64,000 nt of DNA from Quercus robur (taxonomy: Eukaryota > Streptophyta > Magnoliopsida > Fagales > Fagaceae): the NCBI RefSeq assembly GCF_932294415.1, contig NC_065537.1, positions 52,461,802-52,525,801 on the forward strand, in the 5' to 3' direction. Position numbers and translations under genes: made by a program. Positions 47,126-58,739 of the stretch are shown piece after piece. Position 1 is the stretch's first letter, and every line of letters begins with the position of its first letter. A model generated the notes under the pieces. The model worked only from the letters and a program-made list of their open reading frames with translations. It was not told where the DNA came from and did no database searches.

Positions 47126-47754
47126 AGTAAAAAAAAATATTGATTTTTATTTTTAATGCATTTTACTATCCAATATATATCTTTTACCTGCTTAAATGGA
47201 TGAAATGGGCCTTTCTAAATGAGTAATCTCTTTTACTATCCAATAAGTTTGTCCTGTGCTACTGTTAGGGTTCAAACATGAGTCTTTCGCTTGCTTTACT
47301 CATGTTAACGACCCAACGGTGCCTATTGAGTGTAGATAATGGCATTTAAAAATCCTTAGATGGAAATTTTGTTCATTGAATGGTAGCTGTTTGTTTCTAT
47401 ATCACTTGCAATGTCTTTGCTTAAGAATGTTTATCTTTTTTAATCACTAGTTGAATGCCTGTGCATTGCACAGTTTTAGTCAATAACTCATTAAATACAA
47501 TATATAATAATGCATTTGACAATTAATAAATTAATGAAATATTTTTATTCAGAAATCTCTTCAACAGTACCAATTGTCTAAAAAACTAAACAATAAAAAT
47601 GAATATCAACATTTAACAAAATAATATGTCCATGTAAATTAATATCTAAGCATTAAATTAGTATCAACATAAAATTCACAAATTATAAGCTATCCAAATG
47701 TATAAGCATTAATAAGAGAATTGATTGAGCATCACAGCTCTTAGCCTGCTTGAT

Positions 47755-47878
47755 GATGTAGTTGAAATTCCCATCTTATTATACTTAGGTGATGCATGAC
47801 TTATTTAAAATTTATATTGTAGTTGAAATTCTCCATTGTATTATACCTGGGTGATGCACAACTTATTTAAAATTTATA
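47755..47878. repeat. 62-bp tandem duplication
   Basis: Two units share GTAGTTGAAATTC and ACTTATTTAAAATTTATAT. Confidence 0.8.
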
Positions 47879-48264
47879 TGTAAATAAATTTTAATCATAT
47901 TGATAATAAGCCATGTGATAAAAATGGAATAATTTTATAATGTGTAACTTCATGCAAGTATGGTATATAGTATGTAAATTTTATTATATATATTGAATTA
48001 AATTTATTTAAACTGCCACAAACATTTAGTAGAGTAAATTATAGTTGAGGAGAATTTATATTTTAGATGATAAAGTTTAAAGTAGAGTAAATTACCAGCA
48101 ATAGTTTTTTAATTTACAATAATCGGACAATTTAAACACTTGTAACAAATAAATAGAAAAATGTTAATCAACGCATTCTATGAAACCCAAGAAATAGCCT
48201 GGTGTAGTTATCGACTTATAAAAAATAAAAAATAAAAACCAGTGAAATAAAATGGGAATCTACC

Positions 48265-48543
48265 TAAAAATCCTATATCTTAGATTTCACCTAAAACAAT
48301 TTTACAGGTACCATTTACTCAATAATCAAATAATTTAAGAAGAATTTATAACGGTACCCAGCCAAAAGAGAAACTACTAAGAATATACAATAATTTCCCA
48401 CTAATATTTCATACCCAAAAATTCTCATATTCTTAATATATCTTCTTTATTTTTTTGCCACCATTAATGCCCTAGAGATAAGGCTAAAACTCTTAGTACT
48501 ATATCATACTAGAAGAAAAACAAAGGCACTTGGACACTATTAC
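48265..48543. repeat. Dispersed repeat copy left of Tat element 2
   Basis: Matches 58800-59040 plus 60243-60293 (ACCATTTACTCAATAATCAA; CATTAATGCCCTAGAGATAA). It keeps the uninterrupted AACTCTTAGTACTATATC, i.e. the empty site of the PIF-like element at 59043. It ends ACTATTAC at the LTR. Confidence 0.85.
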
Positions 48544-49140
48544 TGATGATGCAAAAAATCGTTAGTGAGTCGAATGGTTCTCACGCGTTCTTGACTGAAC
48601 CTACGAAACAAAAATACAGAGAAGACCTTATAGAGAGTATCGGTATGGTACCGGCCAAATACCCTTCGAAGGTTAAGTTAGACAGATAATTTCTACAACT
48701 CTATAGTGCCAGAGCTGAGAAATTATGCGTACCTTGATTTATGAGGGTTTTGGGGTTTTTATAGTAATGAGCTTCATTTCTTGGCAGAGAAGATATTTCC
48801 TTGTAGAGAAGATTCTCATTAATACTCGTATTTTATGGGATCATTTCCTTGTAGGGATTCCTCTGATTATGGTTGGGTGTAGAATGCAAGATATTTCCAT
48901 ATTAGGATTCTTGGGAGACCACTCATGCCACGTAGGTGCCATGTGGCTTCAACAAACCGTCTCCCTTGGATCCGTCTACTTTAAGGAATCCATTTGTCAC
49001 CCCGCCACTCCGTCCAGATTATGAGCCCGTCTACTAGTCCTTTGGTTGGTAGAATAACTAGGCCATCTCTTTTGGCAACTCCGTCACTTATGACTGCCTC
49101 CGTTAATTTGATCCATCTGCTTTGGGATTTATCCCTATCA
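48544..49140 (-). repeat. 3' LTR of element 2
   Basis: TGATGATGCAAAA...TTATCCCTATCA. A minus-strand TATA motif (plus GTTTTTATAGTA near 48755) lies at a place equivalent to element 1. The polypurine tract follows at 49141-49160. Confidence 0.93.
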
Positions 49141-49338
49141 GCTACCCCCTCACTCCACGGGTTTGTCGCATGGTATTCTAGATGGACACGTGAGGTGACG
49201 GCTTCATCGAGTTATAGAGAGTTGTGTTTTCATTGACAGGGTAGTTGAGAGTCATAAATGTTGAGGGGGCACGTGGTACAATTTTAGTGGTGGGTTACTC
49301 AGATCGAAGCGTTGCTTCGACTCCCGTGCAATTTCTTC

Positions 49339-49346
49339 TATATATA
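49339..49346 (+). promoter_or_regulatory. TATA box of the antisense unit (element 2)
   Basis: TATATATA run between the LTR and the conserved 5'-UTR intron (49449-49562), at the place equivalent to 27568 in element 1. Confidence 0.5.
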
Positions 49347-49571
49347 TGTTGCCTTCCTCCCCCATTTCCACCTTTTGTTGCTAATTCCCAGAGTCATCTC
49401 AGCGCATCCGTTCACCATACTTACGTCTTCTATTCGCATCGTATACTTGTAAGTACTCCCGTCCTATGTATATTTTTCCTTTCTCTGTCTTTTATTCAAG
49501 TCTTATGTGATAGTCGTGTATACAGACCTGTAGAGTATTAGGATTTTACCTGTCACTTGTAGGTGTAATAG

Positions 49572-51842
49572 ATGTCTAGTGAAGCATTGAGTGAACAGTC
49601 GTGTGTTTGCGAAGAAGCAGGTTATGATGAAGTGTACCCGTCAAGTCAATGTGACCCCGGCACCTCATACCCTAAAAGAGATCCGTCTACTAACTCACCT
49701 TTCGAGGAGTAAGATGAGGATTCAGACAAGGATGGGTTAGAGAGTGATATGGACGAGGTTTCAAGTGACGAGGAGAGTGACGAGTCCCCACTCAAAACTG
49801 TTGTTGGCCCCAACGGCCTTAGGAACTTCGTCCTCCCCTTAATATGGACGGTCAACGATTTTAGTTTGACCATACAAAAAAAACACTTCAACACCTTGTG
49901 GGATAGGTATCAAATTCCCATTGATGTCCTCATTCGTCTGCCACATAAATTTGAAAAGTGCTACTACCGTGATGCCCCTGATGTCGGGATGTACAAGCAA
50001 ATGTTCAAGGCTTGGTTTAGGGTACCTTTAAGCACACTCCATCGATGCCTGGCCTAATATCTAAGGATAGTTGTCACCTAGATTACTCCGAATGCTTGGA
50101 GAATCTTTCTGGGTGTCGAGGTGTTGTATGGGGTACTAAGTAAAGGGAGTCGTCGCTTGACAGTGGAGGAGTTCTTCCACTATTATCGTTTGTAGGAGAT
50201 AACTAAGTCCCGGGGCATATATAGTTTCTTAGCAAGGAAACCATCGCTAAGGCTGGTGTACGAGACCCCTGACTCCAACTGAAACTGGAAGAACCGATAT
50301 TTCTTCGTCCAGGGAGACAATTGGATATGTCACCCTGATGAATGGCAGGATATGCCTATTCTTGATAGAACTTGGGGTATATTGTCCCCATCTGCTAGGT
50401 GTCTGTTTACTTAATTTGTCCGTTACTTACACATATTTATTGTCAACTAACTTATGGCTCATTTTGGTTGTAGCCTAGGACCGTCTAGAGGTTACCCTCG
50501 AGCAGTGGAACTTTTTGGAAAAAATCTTCCGTATTCCACTGAAAGAGAGAACGTGGAAACAACTTGTCACCTTAGACACCCTCGACTAGTATTGTAAGGG
50601 TCCCGAGCCTACAGATATAACTCGTCGCTATGACGAGATTGCCCGCAAATGTGAGTCCGTTGTTTATTATTTATTCTTTACTTCTTAAAATAATTCTTGT
50701 CTAACTCTCCCCCCTGTTCCCTTTGGCGCAGAAATGGACGACGGTAAGAGGAAAGCCTTCATTCATAAACAAGTCATCGAACGTGCAAAGAAACGGTTGG
50801 AAGGGGTCGTCTCCCCTACTGGAGATATGGCACAGGCTAAGCCATTCATAAAGCGGAAGTTAACGGATAAGGGGGACCGTCCAGTAAAGAAACTCAAAGA
50901 AGTAGTTGCGACAACTGTCAGAGAAATGCTTGTAGCTACCCAGGTGCCTCCTCCTCTTCGTTATGGCGTTAGCAAGGGTTTGATGTCGGCCAAAGGTCCT
51001 ATCCTTGAGCAGCACGCCCTTCTTCTTTGTGAGGATTCGCAATATGCTGTGGGGCTTTTGTCGTCCATCATTAAGGACGACGACTATGAAGACTTGGGCA
51101 ACCATGCCACTGAGGCCATGGGGGAGTCAGGTCTCTTTAGCTTGGCTCAGGTGCACAATCGTCCTCCTTCCCTTTCGTTCTTCAACTATTATTCTTATTT
51201 CTAATCTTCTTTTAACTCTTGCAGGTTGTACTGATGATGAAAGGTTTGATGGACCGTTGTCTGGCCCGAGAGCAATGGGTCGACCGCTTGAAGGAAAAGG
51301 TTGAGACTACCAAGACAGAGCTAAATGAGCTTAGGGCTTGGAAAGAAACATAAGTCCAAAAATTGGCCATGACCAAGGAAGCTCTGGAAGAGTCAAAGAG
51401 TCATGTTGTCGAACTGAGGAAAGTGCTCTAGGACAAGGAGGGGGAGATTTCCACGTTAAGGGAGCAAGTCCGTTAGGCTAAGGAAGATGGGAAGACAGAG
51501 TTCCGTAACTCCAACGGCTTTCTTAACGAGCTCAGCGACTGTTGTGACGATGGCTTCTAGAAGTGCCTCTGTTAGGTTAAAGCTCTTTAACCTGATCTAG
51601 ACGTGTCGCAAGTGTCTCTAGACAATATGGCCCAGACTTCGGCTGGAACCGTCGACCATGAAGGTACTGATGAGATCTTCGAGGCTGACCCCATACCTAA
51701 CGTTCAGGGTGAAGGTGAGGCAACTCCTGAAGACGAGCAAGTCAATTCCGTTGGGGATAAGACCCGTCCTATTGGAGAGGAGGGTGAGCCAGCTGGGCAT
51801 AAACAAGTAGTGAATGAAGAGAACCCTGTCGACCAGCCTTAA
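49572..51842 (+). pseudogene. Antisense ORF1/ORF2 unit of element 2, decayed
   Basis: Same four-exon plan as element 1: exon 1 from ATG 49572 to about 50398, exon 2 about 50475-50650, exon 3 50732-51150, exon 4 51225-51842 (TAA). Exon 1 still shows PDVGMYKQMFKAWFRVPL and the acidic N-terminus but has several stops (for example TAA near 49711). ORF2 starts at ATG 50734; exon 3 is open and basic at its start, and exon 4 keeps a coiled coil (DRLKEKVETTKTELNELRAW) broken by stops. Joining 50650 to 50732 gives TAA followed at once by ATG, the counterpart of TAG-ATG in element 1. The intron sites are conserved although the genes have decayed. Confidence 0.75.
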
Positions 51843-52223
51843 TAGTTTTGTGAACTAGTCTCTTTATTTTCTTTGTATAAGGAAATCCTTGTTGAAAACG
51901 ATGTTTATGTAATGTTTTAACACTACTCACTGGTTTTGAGCATTTGACTTTATAAGTTTATTTATCTTAGAGTTTCCATCTATCTTCAAAAATTTTAGCT
52001 TTTTAACCTATCGGTCTCTAAGGCATTTGTCGGTGCTTCGAGACTTGTTTTGCTTTATAAGTAATGTCGTCCGTCCACCTTTGGATTTTAATAAATAACT
52101 TTCTGGCTTATCATCCATCCAACTTATATACAGGGCTTTAATAAACCTTCTAGTGTTGCAATGATCCGTTCATTTCATAAATTGGACTTAACAGGTTTCT
52201 CAAGGTACTCATGGGTATCCCTG

Positions 52224-52672
52224 AATCCGTCCACTTAAGGAATTACGTAATTCTCAAGCTCACCCTTTGGGGTTTCAATAAGGACTTATAAATCTTAGGT
52301 TGCCCCTTGGGGTTTCTTTAAATCCGTCCACTTAAGAACTTGTATGAATTTCAAGTTATCCCTTGGGATCATTTTTGAGTCTGTCCACTTAAGAACATAA
52401 ATTTCAAGTTATCCCTTGGGATTTTTGAATCCGTCCACTTAAGGACTTAGATAAATTTCAAGTTATCCCTTGGGATTTCCTTATATCCATCCATTCAAGG
52501 ACTTGTATAAATTTCAAGTTATCCCTTGGGATTTTTGAATCCATCCACTTAAGGACATATAAGTTTCAAGTTATCCCTTGGGATTTCCTTGTATTTGTCC
52601 ACTTAAGGACTTGTATAAATTTCAAGTTATCCATTGGGATCTTTTTTGAGTCCGTCCACTTAAGGACATAGT
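52224..52672. repeat. About 55-bp tandem array in element 2
   Basis: Units start (T)CCGTCCACTTAAG or close variants at 52227, 52324, 52382, 52431, 52487, 52541, 52597 and 52652, and contain TTTCAAGTTATCCCTTGGGA. Spacing is 50-58 bp for the last seven. It occupies the same place as the 128-bp array of element 1, but unit and length differ. Confidence 0.9.
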
Positions 52673-52874
52673 AATCGATGTGGTTTTGTAGAAATATATA
52701 TATGTGTATGATATATTTGAATAACTCCTCTGATTACAATAAACAAGTGCATAAGTCATAAATTGTTTTGAAAAAAAACTGCCCTTTGGGCTAAAAGTGT
52801 TGTAGACAATAAAAATGACAAGGAAGAAATAGACTGAAAATGAGGAGTGGTGGTCTGTATGCTATCATCTATTG

Positions 52875-55800
52875 GTACTATTTTTTTTAGATGCTCCGTG
52901 TTCCATGGGTGATGCAATTTTTGATTGTCAAGTGTTTCCAGGTGATAGGTGTCTTTCCTCTGCCACAAAGTGATTTTGTAAGGTCCTTCTCATGGAAGGG
53001 ATCTCTTGTGGCGCTCATCACCTTCCTTAAGACAAGATCTCTAACTTGAAAGTCCCTGTTCCTGACTCTGGAATTGTTGTGCTTTGCCATGAGGTCTTGG
53101 TATCGTGCTAACCTTTGTTCAGTTGTTGTTTTGACCTCATCCACTAGGTCCAGCTGTAGGCGCATGGCCTCATCATTTCTATTCTCATCATGATTCTCCA
53201 CTTTGAAACTTGTGAGTCTGATCTCAGCAGGGATAACAACTTCGCTCCTGTATGCTAGTTGGAAGGGTGTTTCCCCTGTAGGTGTTCTTGCTGTCATCTT
53301 GTATGCCTATAGTACACTTGGCAGCTTGTCTGGCCATATTCCCTTTGCTCCCTCAAGCCGAGTCTTGATGATTTTGAGTAAGGATTGATTCATAACCTCA
53401 ACTTGCTCGTTGGCCTGAGGGTGGACGGGCGAGGAGTACTGATTTCTGATTCCCAATTGTGAGCAAAAATCCCCGAATGACTCGTTGTCGAACTGCTTTC
53501 CGTTGTCTGAGACCAAGACTTTAGGGATTCTGTACCTGCAGATAATGTTTCTCCAGACGAAGTTTCGTACGTTTTTCTGGTGGTGGCTAGTGCTTCAGCT
53601 TTCACCCATTTGGTAGCTAGTGCTTCAGCTTCCACCCATTTAGTAAAGTAATCTATACCAACCACTAGAAACTTAAGCTGTCTTATTGCAGTTGGGAATG
53701 GGGCCATAATGTCCAGCCCCCATTGAGAAAAAGGCCACGAGGCCATCATCAGAGTGAGTTCTTCTGTTGGCTGTCTAATAATGTTGCTAAACCTTTGACA
53801 CTTGTCGCAGATTTTGACATAAGCTTGGGCATCCTTCTGCATAGTAAGCCAATAGTATCCTACTTAAATCTGCTTGTGTACTAACAACCGTGATCTCGAA
53901 TGGTTCCCGCTAATTCCTTCATAAACTTCCCTCATGACATAATATGCTTCCTTGGTGGTTAGGCATCTTAGGTACGGTCGGGAGAATCCTCTTTTATACA
54001 GGATGTCTTTTATTAGGACGAATCGTGCCGCCTGAACCTTTAACTTCCTTACGGCATCTTTACCGTCGGGTAGTGTGCCGTCTCTCAAATACAAAACTAT
54101 TGGTGTGGTCCAGTTTCCTTCTGAACCTATTTCCTGCATAACCATGCCATCTATCATGGGCGAAAGTTCAACAAAAGAAAGTACCTTACTAGAGACGAGC
54201 ATGTGTTTTGTTGAGGCGGCCTTGGCAAGATGGTTTGCTTGCTTGTTCTCTTCCTTTAGGATTTGAACAAACTTAGCCTGAAGGTCGTTCTCTACCCCCT
54301 TCCTTACTTGCTCCATGTACTTCTTTATCCATTCATCTTTGCTCTCGTAGTCACCGTTCACCTGACTCGTGATTACTTGAGAGTCACAATAAACAATCAC
54401 GCTTGTGGCCCCTACTGCTTTAGCGAGGTCCAGTCCTACCACTAAGGCTTCATACTTCGCCTCATTGTTGGTTGTAGGGAGGTCGAGATGAACCATGCAC
54501 TTGATCTCGTTCCCTTCTGGAAAGGGGATCACTATTCCCGCATTACTAGACTACCTGTTGGACGATCCGTCTATATGGATACTCCATTGAGGATGCTTCT
54601 TTGCCCCCTTGCCTTCCATATTGATGAATTCCACGACAAAGTCAGCAACTACTTGTCCTTTCACCGTAGTGCGTGAGCAATATTGTATGTCGAATTTGCT
54701 CAACTTAATCGCCCATAGTGCTATTCGTCCAGTGGCTTCCAAATTACTCATTGCTCTCCATAGGGGTTTGTCTGTCAGGATGACCACCATATGGGCTTGG
54801 AAATAGGGCTTAAGTTTGCGAGCTGTAGTAACTAGGGCAAAGGCTAGCTTTTCTATCGGGGGGTATCCTTCCTCTGCGCCCTGGAGCACTCAGCTAGTGT
54901 AGTACACAAGCCTTTGCACGCTTTCCTCCTCTCTGACTAGGGCTGCACTGACCGCAGCTAAGGAGACGACTAGGTAGAGAAACAGCTCTTCTCCAAGTTT
55001 GGAAGGACTTAGCAACGATGGGGAAGAGAGGTACGCTTTTAAGTCCTCGAATGCTTGTTGACATTTGACCATCCATTCGAAGGACTTCTTCAATGTGCGG
55101 AAGAAAGGCATGCATTTATTCGTTACTCTTGATATGAACGTGTTCAGTGCTGCTACCTTGCCGTTGAGGCTTTGTACTTCTTTTACATCCTTAGATGGTG
55201 TCATCTCCATTATGGCCCGGATCTTGTCTGGGTTGACATCAATACCTCTTTGAGACACCATGAACCCTAAGAATTTTCCAGCCATTACCCCAATTGCGTA
55301 TTTGCTTGAACTGAGCTTCATGTTATAAGAACGGAGTGTATCGAAGGTCTCCTTGAGGTCTTCCAAATGATGATCTTCTCGTTGAATTTTTACCAGCATA
55401 TCGTCCACGTAAACTTGACATTCCTCCTAATTTGATGTGTAAACATCTTGTTCATGAGCCTCTAATACGTTGCACCTGCATTCTTGAGGCTGAATGGCAT
55501 CACTTTGTAACATAAAAGGCCTTGGCTGGAGATGAATGAAGTTTGCTCCTGATCAGCATTTTCCAACTTGATTTGGTTGTAACTAGAGAAAGCATCTATG
55601 AAGCTCAATAACTAGTGTCTCGCTGTTGAGTCCACCAGGATGTTGACCCGTGGGAGTGGGTATCTATCTTTGGGGCACGCCTTATTTAAGTCCATGAAAT
55701 CTACACACATCCTCTACTTTCCGTTGGCTTTCTTGACCATCTCTACATTGGCCAGCTAGTCGAGTTAGTATACCTCCCTTATGAATTCTACATCTTTCAA

Positions 55801-57005
55801 TTTGCGGACTTCTTCTGCTAAAAATTTGTCTCTCTCTTAGGCAAATACTCTCTTCTTCTGGTGGATAGGAGGAAAAGAGGGTAATATATTCAACCAGTGA
55901 ACCATGACTGGGGTCGATCCTAGGCATGTCTTCGTGGCTCCAAGCAAAGACATCCTGGTTCTTTCTCAAAAAGGTTGCGAGCGCTTGATGAACAGGTGGA
56001 CTTGCGAGGCTGCCGATCTTGGTTGTCCATTTAGGTTTGGAATCATCGAGGAGTATCTCCTCTAACTCCTCAATAGGCTCTGCAACCGTTCATTGCTCTT
56101 CTATGCTTAGAGCTTGTAAATGATCGTCCATCTCTAACATCATTATATAGCATTCGCGCGCTGCCACTTGGTCTCCACATACCTCCCCTATCTCGTACTC
56201 GATCGGGAACTTGATTATCAAGTGATAGGTTGAAGTCGTGACCTGCCACGAATTGAGTGTAGGTCATCCCAATATGGCATTATAAGCGGACGAGTAGTCG
56301 ACGATCAGGAAGGTCACTTCCTTGGTGATCTGTTGAGGGTAATCTATGACTGTTATAGGTAATGTAACTACCCCAATAGAGTATACTTTCGTGCCTCCAA
56401 ACCCAATGAGTGGTGCATTGGTCGGTATGAGTCGTTCTTTCTCGATTCTCATTTGCTGGAATGCTGGGTAATACAGGATATCAGCTGAGCTTTCATTATC
56501 GACTAGGACTTGACGGGTGTTGTAGTCTCCTATCCGCATGCTAACAACGAGAGCAACATCGTGGGGGTGGTGGAGATGTTGGGCATCTTCCTTCGAAAAC
56601 CTAATTATGGGGTTGTCCACCCGTGCCATCTTTGGGACAAATCTTGTCAACTGGACGCTCTAGACCATCCAAAGGTAGGTTTTTCGTGCCTTCCTAGTAA
56701 AGCCGGCTACTGTGGTGGCCCCCACTATCATCCTTATGTCGCATAAGGGTGGCCTGGGGCGCTTGCCATCCCTCTTACTAGCCTGTTCTTATAAGGGGTT
56801 GTTATCTGTTCTTTCTTTACTGATGAACCATTGTAGCTTCCCCTATTTGATGAGGGCCTCAATTTGTTGTTTCAAGTCATAACATTCAGATGTGTCGTGA
56901 CCGTGATCACGATGAAAATGGCAATACTTGTCTCTGGACCTCTTGTTGGGATCTCCCTTTAATGCCAAGCCACATCAAGGTCGTGTCATTCTTGATCTAC
57001 ATCAG
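52875..57005 (-). pseudogene. Pol of element 2, disabled
   Basis: Minus-strand homologue of the 31217-35341 polyprotein, in pieces: protease region (about 56264-56650, VLVDNESSADILYYP, so the Gly of DNG is lost), RT (about 54890-55970), RNase H (about 53990-54890), integrase (about 52890-53840, with a short internal duplication near 53580-53640). Frames are broken by many stops and indels. No active enzyme can be made. Confidence 0.88.
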
Positions 57006-57071
57006 GATTTGATCAATCAGGGTAGTCAGTGTGGTGAAATTAGTAAACCTAGTCATCTTCCGCCATCTTTC

Positions 57072-58071
57072 CTACCGCACATCTTCCTGCCTATCCCTTT
57101 TCTTGGGTTTTTCCTTTCGGGCCAGTAGCGCATCTTTTGCGTTCATGTACTTAATGACTCGGTAAAGTACATTTGACATGGTTTTTGGGTGTTTTTGTAT
57201 AAGGAAAACAAAAACTTCCCCTTTCGCAAGCCATTGGTAAAAGCAACAACAATATCTTGTCATTAGCTTCATCTATTGAAAGAGCTTCTTTGTTGAAGCA
57301 TGCTATGTAGGACCTTAATGTTTTGTCCTCCCGTTGCTTGATGCTCATCAAGCACGTAGTGGATTTCTTGTACTTGTGCCCTCCTATAAAGTGCGATGCA
57401 AACTGTGCACTTAGCTCTTTGAAGGTAATAGTGGAGTTAGGTGTCAATCTACTGAATCATACCTTGGTGGGACCTTTCAGGGTAGTTGGGAAAGCTCGAC
57501 ATATGATCTCGTCTGGAACACCTTGTAAATGCATGAGGGTTTTGAATGACTCCAAGTGATCCAAGGGATCCTTAGATCTATAATAGGCTTCTATCTGTGG
57601 CATACAGAACTTTGTTGGAAGGGTGAATGAAGTGACGAGTGCTGTAAAGGGCGAATCTGTCCGGTGGACCAGCTCGTCGAGGTCGTTTGACACCCGTCCC
57701 TTGAGGGTGTTCATCATGAAGTTCATCCTCTCTTTCATCATCTGCATCTCTGCAACCATGTGCGGTGGTCCCATGTCTGCGACAGATGGGAGGCCGGTGT
57801 CCTGTTGCTCTTATCTGCTTAGGGCATTGTTACCCTCCAGTCCCTCTCGACCCCACCTTTCGGCAGTGTGTTGGGGGTTGGTGCCCTCTTGCTCCTCTCC
57901 CTGATTATTGGGCCCAACGTTCCTTTGACGCAACTGTTCTCCCAGGTCATGATTTTGCTTAGTAAGGAGTTCCACAGCCACGGCTAGAGTTTGTACCTGC
58001 CTTTCAAGGGTAGTAGTGCATGGCTCACCTTTTTGATTGTTGTTGGTTGCCATCGAGCATGTGAGTACCAT
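57072..58071 (-). pseudogene. Gag of element 2, disabled
   Basis: N-terminal piece MVLTCSMATNN at 58071, ending TAA at 57811. Gag core fragments at 57457-57774 ([17 protein letters not shown]), 57151-57447 (SIKQREDKTLRSYIACF) and 57072-57272, with frameshifts between them. The basic KKRDRQEDVR tract ends in a stop, as in element 1. Confidence 0.85.
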
Positions 58072-58113
58072 ACAACTCTTTATCTGGGAAGCGATAATAT
58101 GGCTACTATTGTG

Positions 58114-58133
58114 TTTCCCACAGACGACACCAA
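58114..58133 (-). other. Decayed primer-binding site of element 2
   Basis: Minus strand TTGGTGTCGTCTGTGGGAAA beside the 5' LTR, two transitions from the element 1 site. Confidence 0.7.
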
Positions 58134-58134
58134 C

Positions 58135-58739
58135 TGATGGCGCAAAAAATTTTCAATGAGTCGAATGGTTCTCACGCGCTCTTCATTGAACCTACGAAAC
58201 AAAAATACAGAGAAGACCTTAGAGAGAGTACCAGTGTGGTACAGGCCAAATACCCTTCGAAGGTTAAGTTAGATAGAGAATTTCAATAACTATAGAGTGC
58301 TAGAGTTGGGGAATTATGCATATCTTGATTTATGAGGGCTTTGGGGTTTTTATAGTAGTGTAGAGTTGACATTTGTTTCTTGGCGGAGAAGGCATTTCCT
58401 TGTAGAGAAGATTCTCATTAATACTCGTATTTTATGGAATCCTTTCCTTGTAGGGATTCCTCTAATTATGGTTGGGTGTAGAATGCAAGATATTTCCATA
58501 CTAGGATTCTTGGAAGACCACTCATGCCACGTAGGTGCCACGTGGCTTCAACAAACGGTCTCCCTTGGATCCGTCTACTTTAAGGAATCCATCCATCGCC
58601 CCGCCACTCCATCCAGGTTATGAGCCCGTCTACTAGTCCTTTGGTTGGTAGAATAACTAGGCCGTCTCTTTTGGCGATTCTGTCACTTATGACTGCCTCC
58701 GTTAATTGGATTCGTCTGATTTGGGATTTATCCCTATCA
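58135..58739 (-). repeat. 5' LTR of element 2
   Basis: Partner of 48544-49140. Carries the minus-strand TATA motif; diverged by substitutions and indels, in contrast to the single difference in element 1. Confidence 0.93.

Larger units (their letters stand above)
46209..48264. other. Gene-free AT-rich region
   Basis: Beyond the RPL24 promoter there is no coding frame with recognisable content. Two tandem duplications (46963-47125, 47755-47878) and a CTGTGCATTGCACAG-type palindrome near 47459 are the only structures seen. Confidence 0.45.
48544..58739 (-). mobile_element. Older Tat-type LTR retrotransposon (element 2), degenerate
   Basis: LTRs 48544-49140 (597 bp) and 58135-58739 (605 bp) start TG, end CA, and differ at many positions including indels. 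Flanks are ATTAC (48539-48543) and ATTGC (58740-58744), a 5-bp target duplication with one change. Same layout as element 1: gag-pol on the minus strand, antisense unit near the left LTR, tandem repeats between them. Many stops and frameshifts in every gene, so it is inactive. The PBS has decayed from GGCGCCGTC to GGTGTCGTC, C-to-T changes at CpG sites as expected of methylated DNA. Confidence 0.93.

Noticed and set aside
47455-47480. CTGTGCATTGCACAG palindrome as an element terminus
   Set aside because: It resembles a motif at ends of plant repeats, but no partner terminus or target duplication could be found.
52224-52672. Regularly spaced repeats that could suggest a CRISPR array
   Set aside because: Units are contiguous with no unique spacers, inside a plant retrotransposon.
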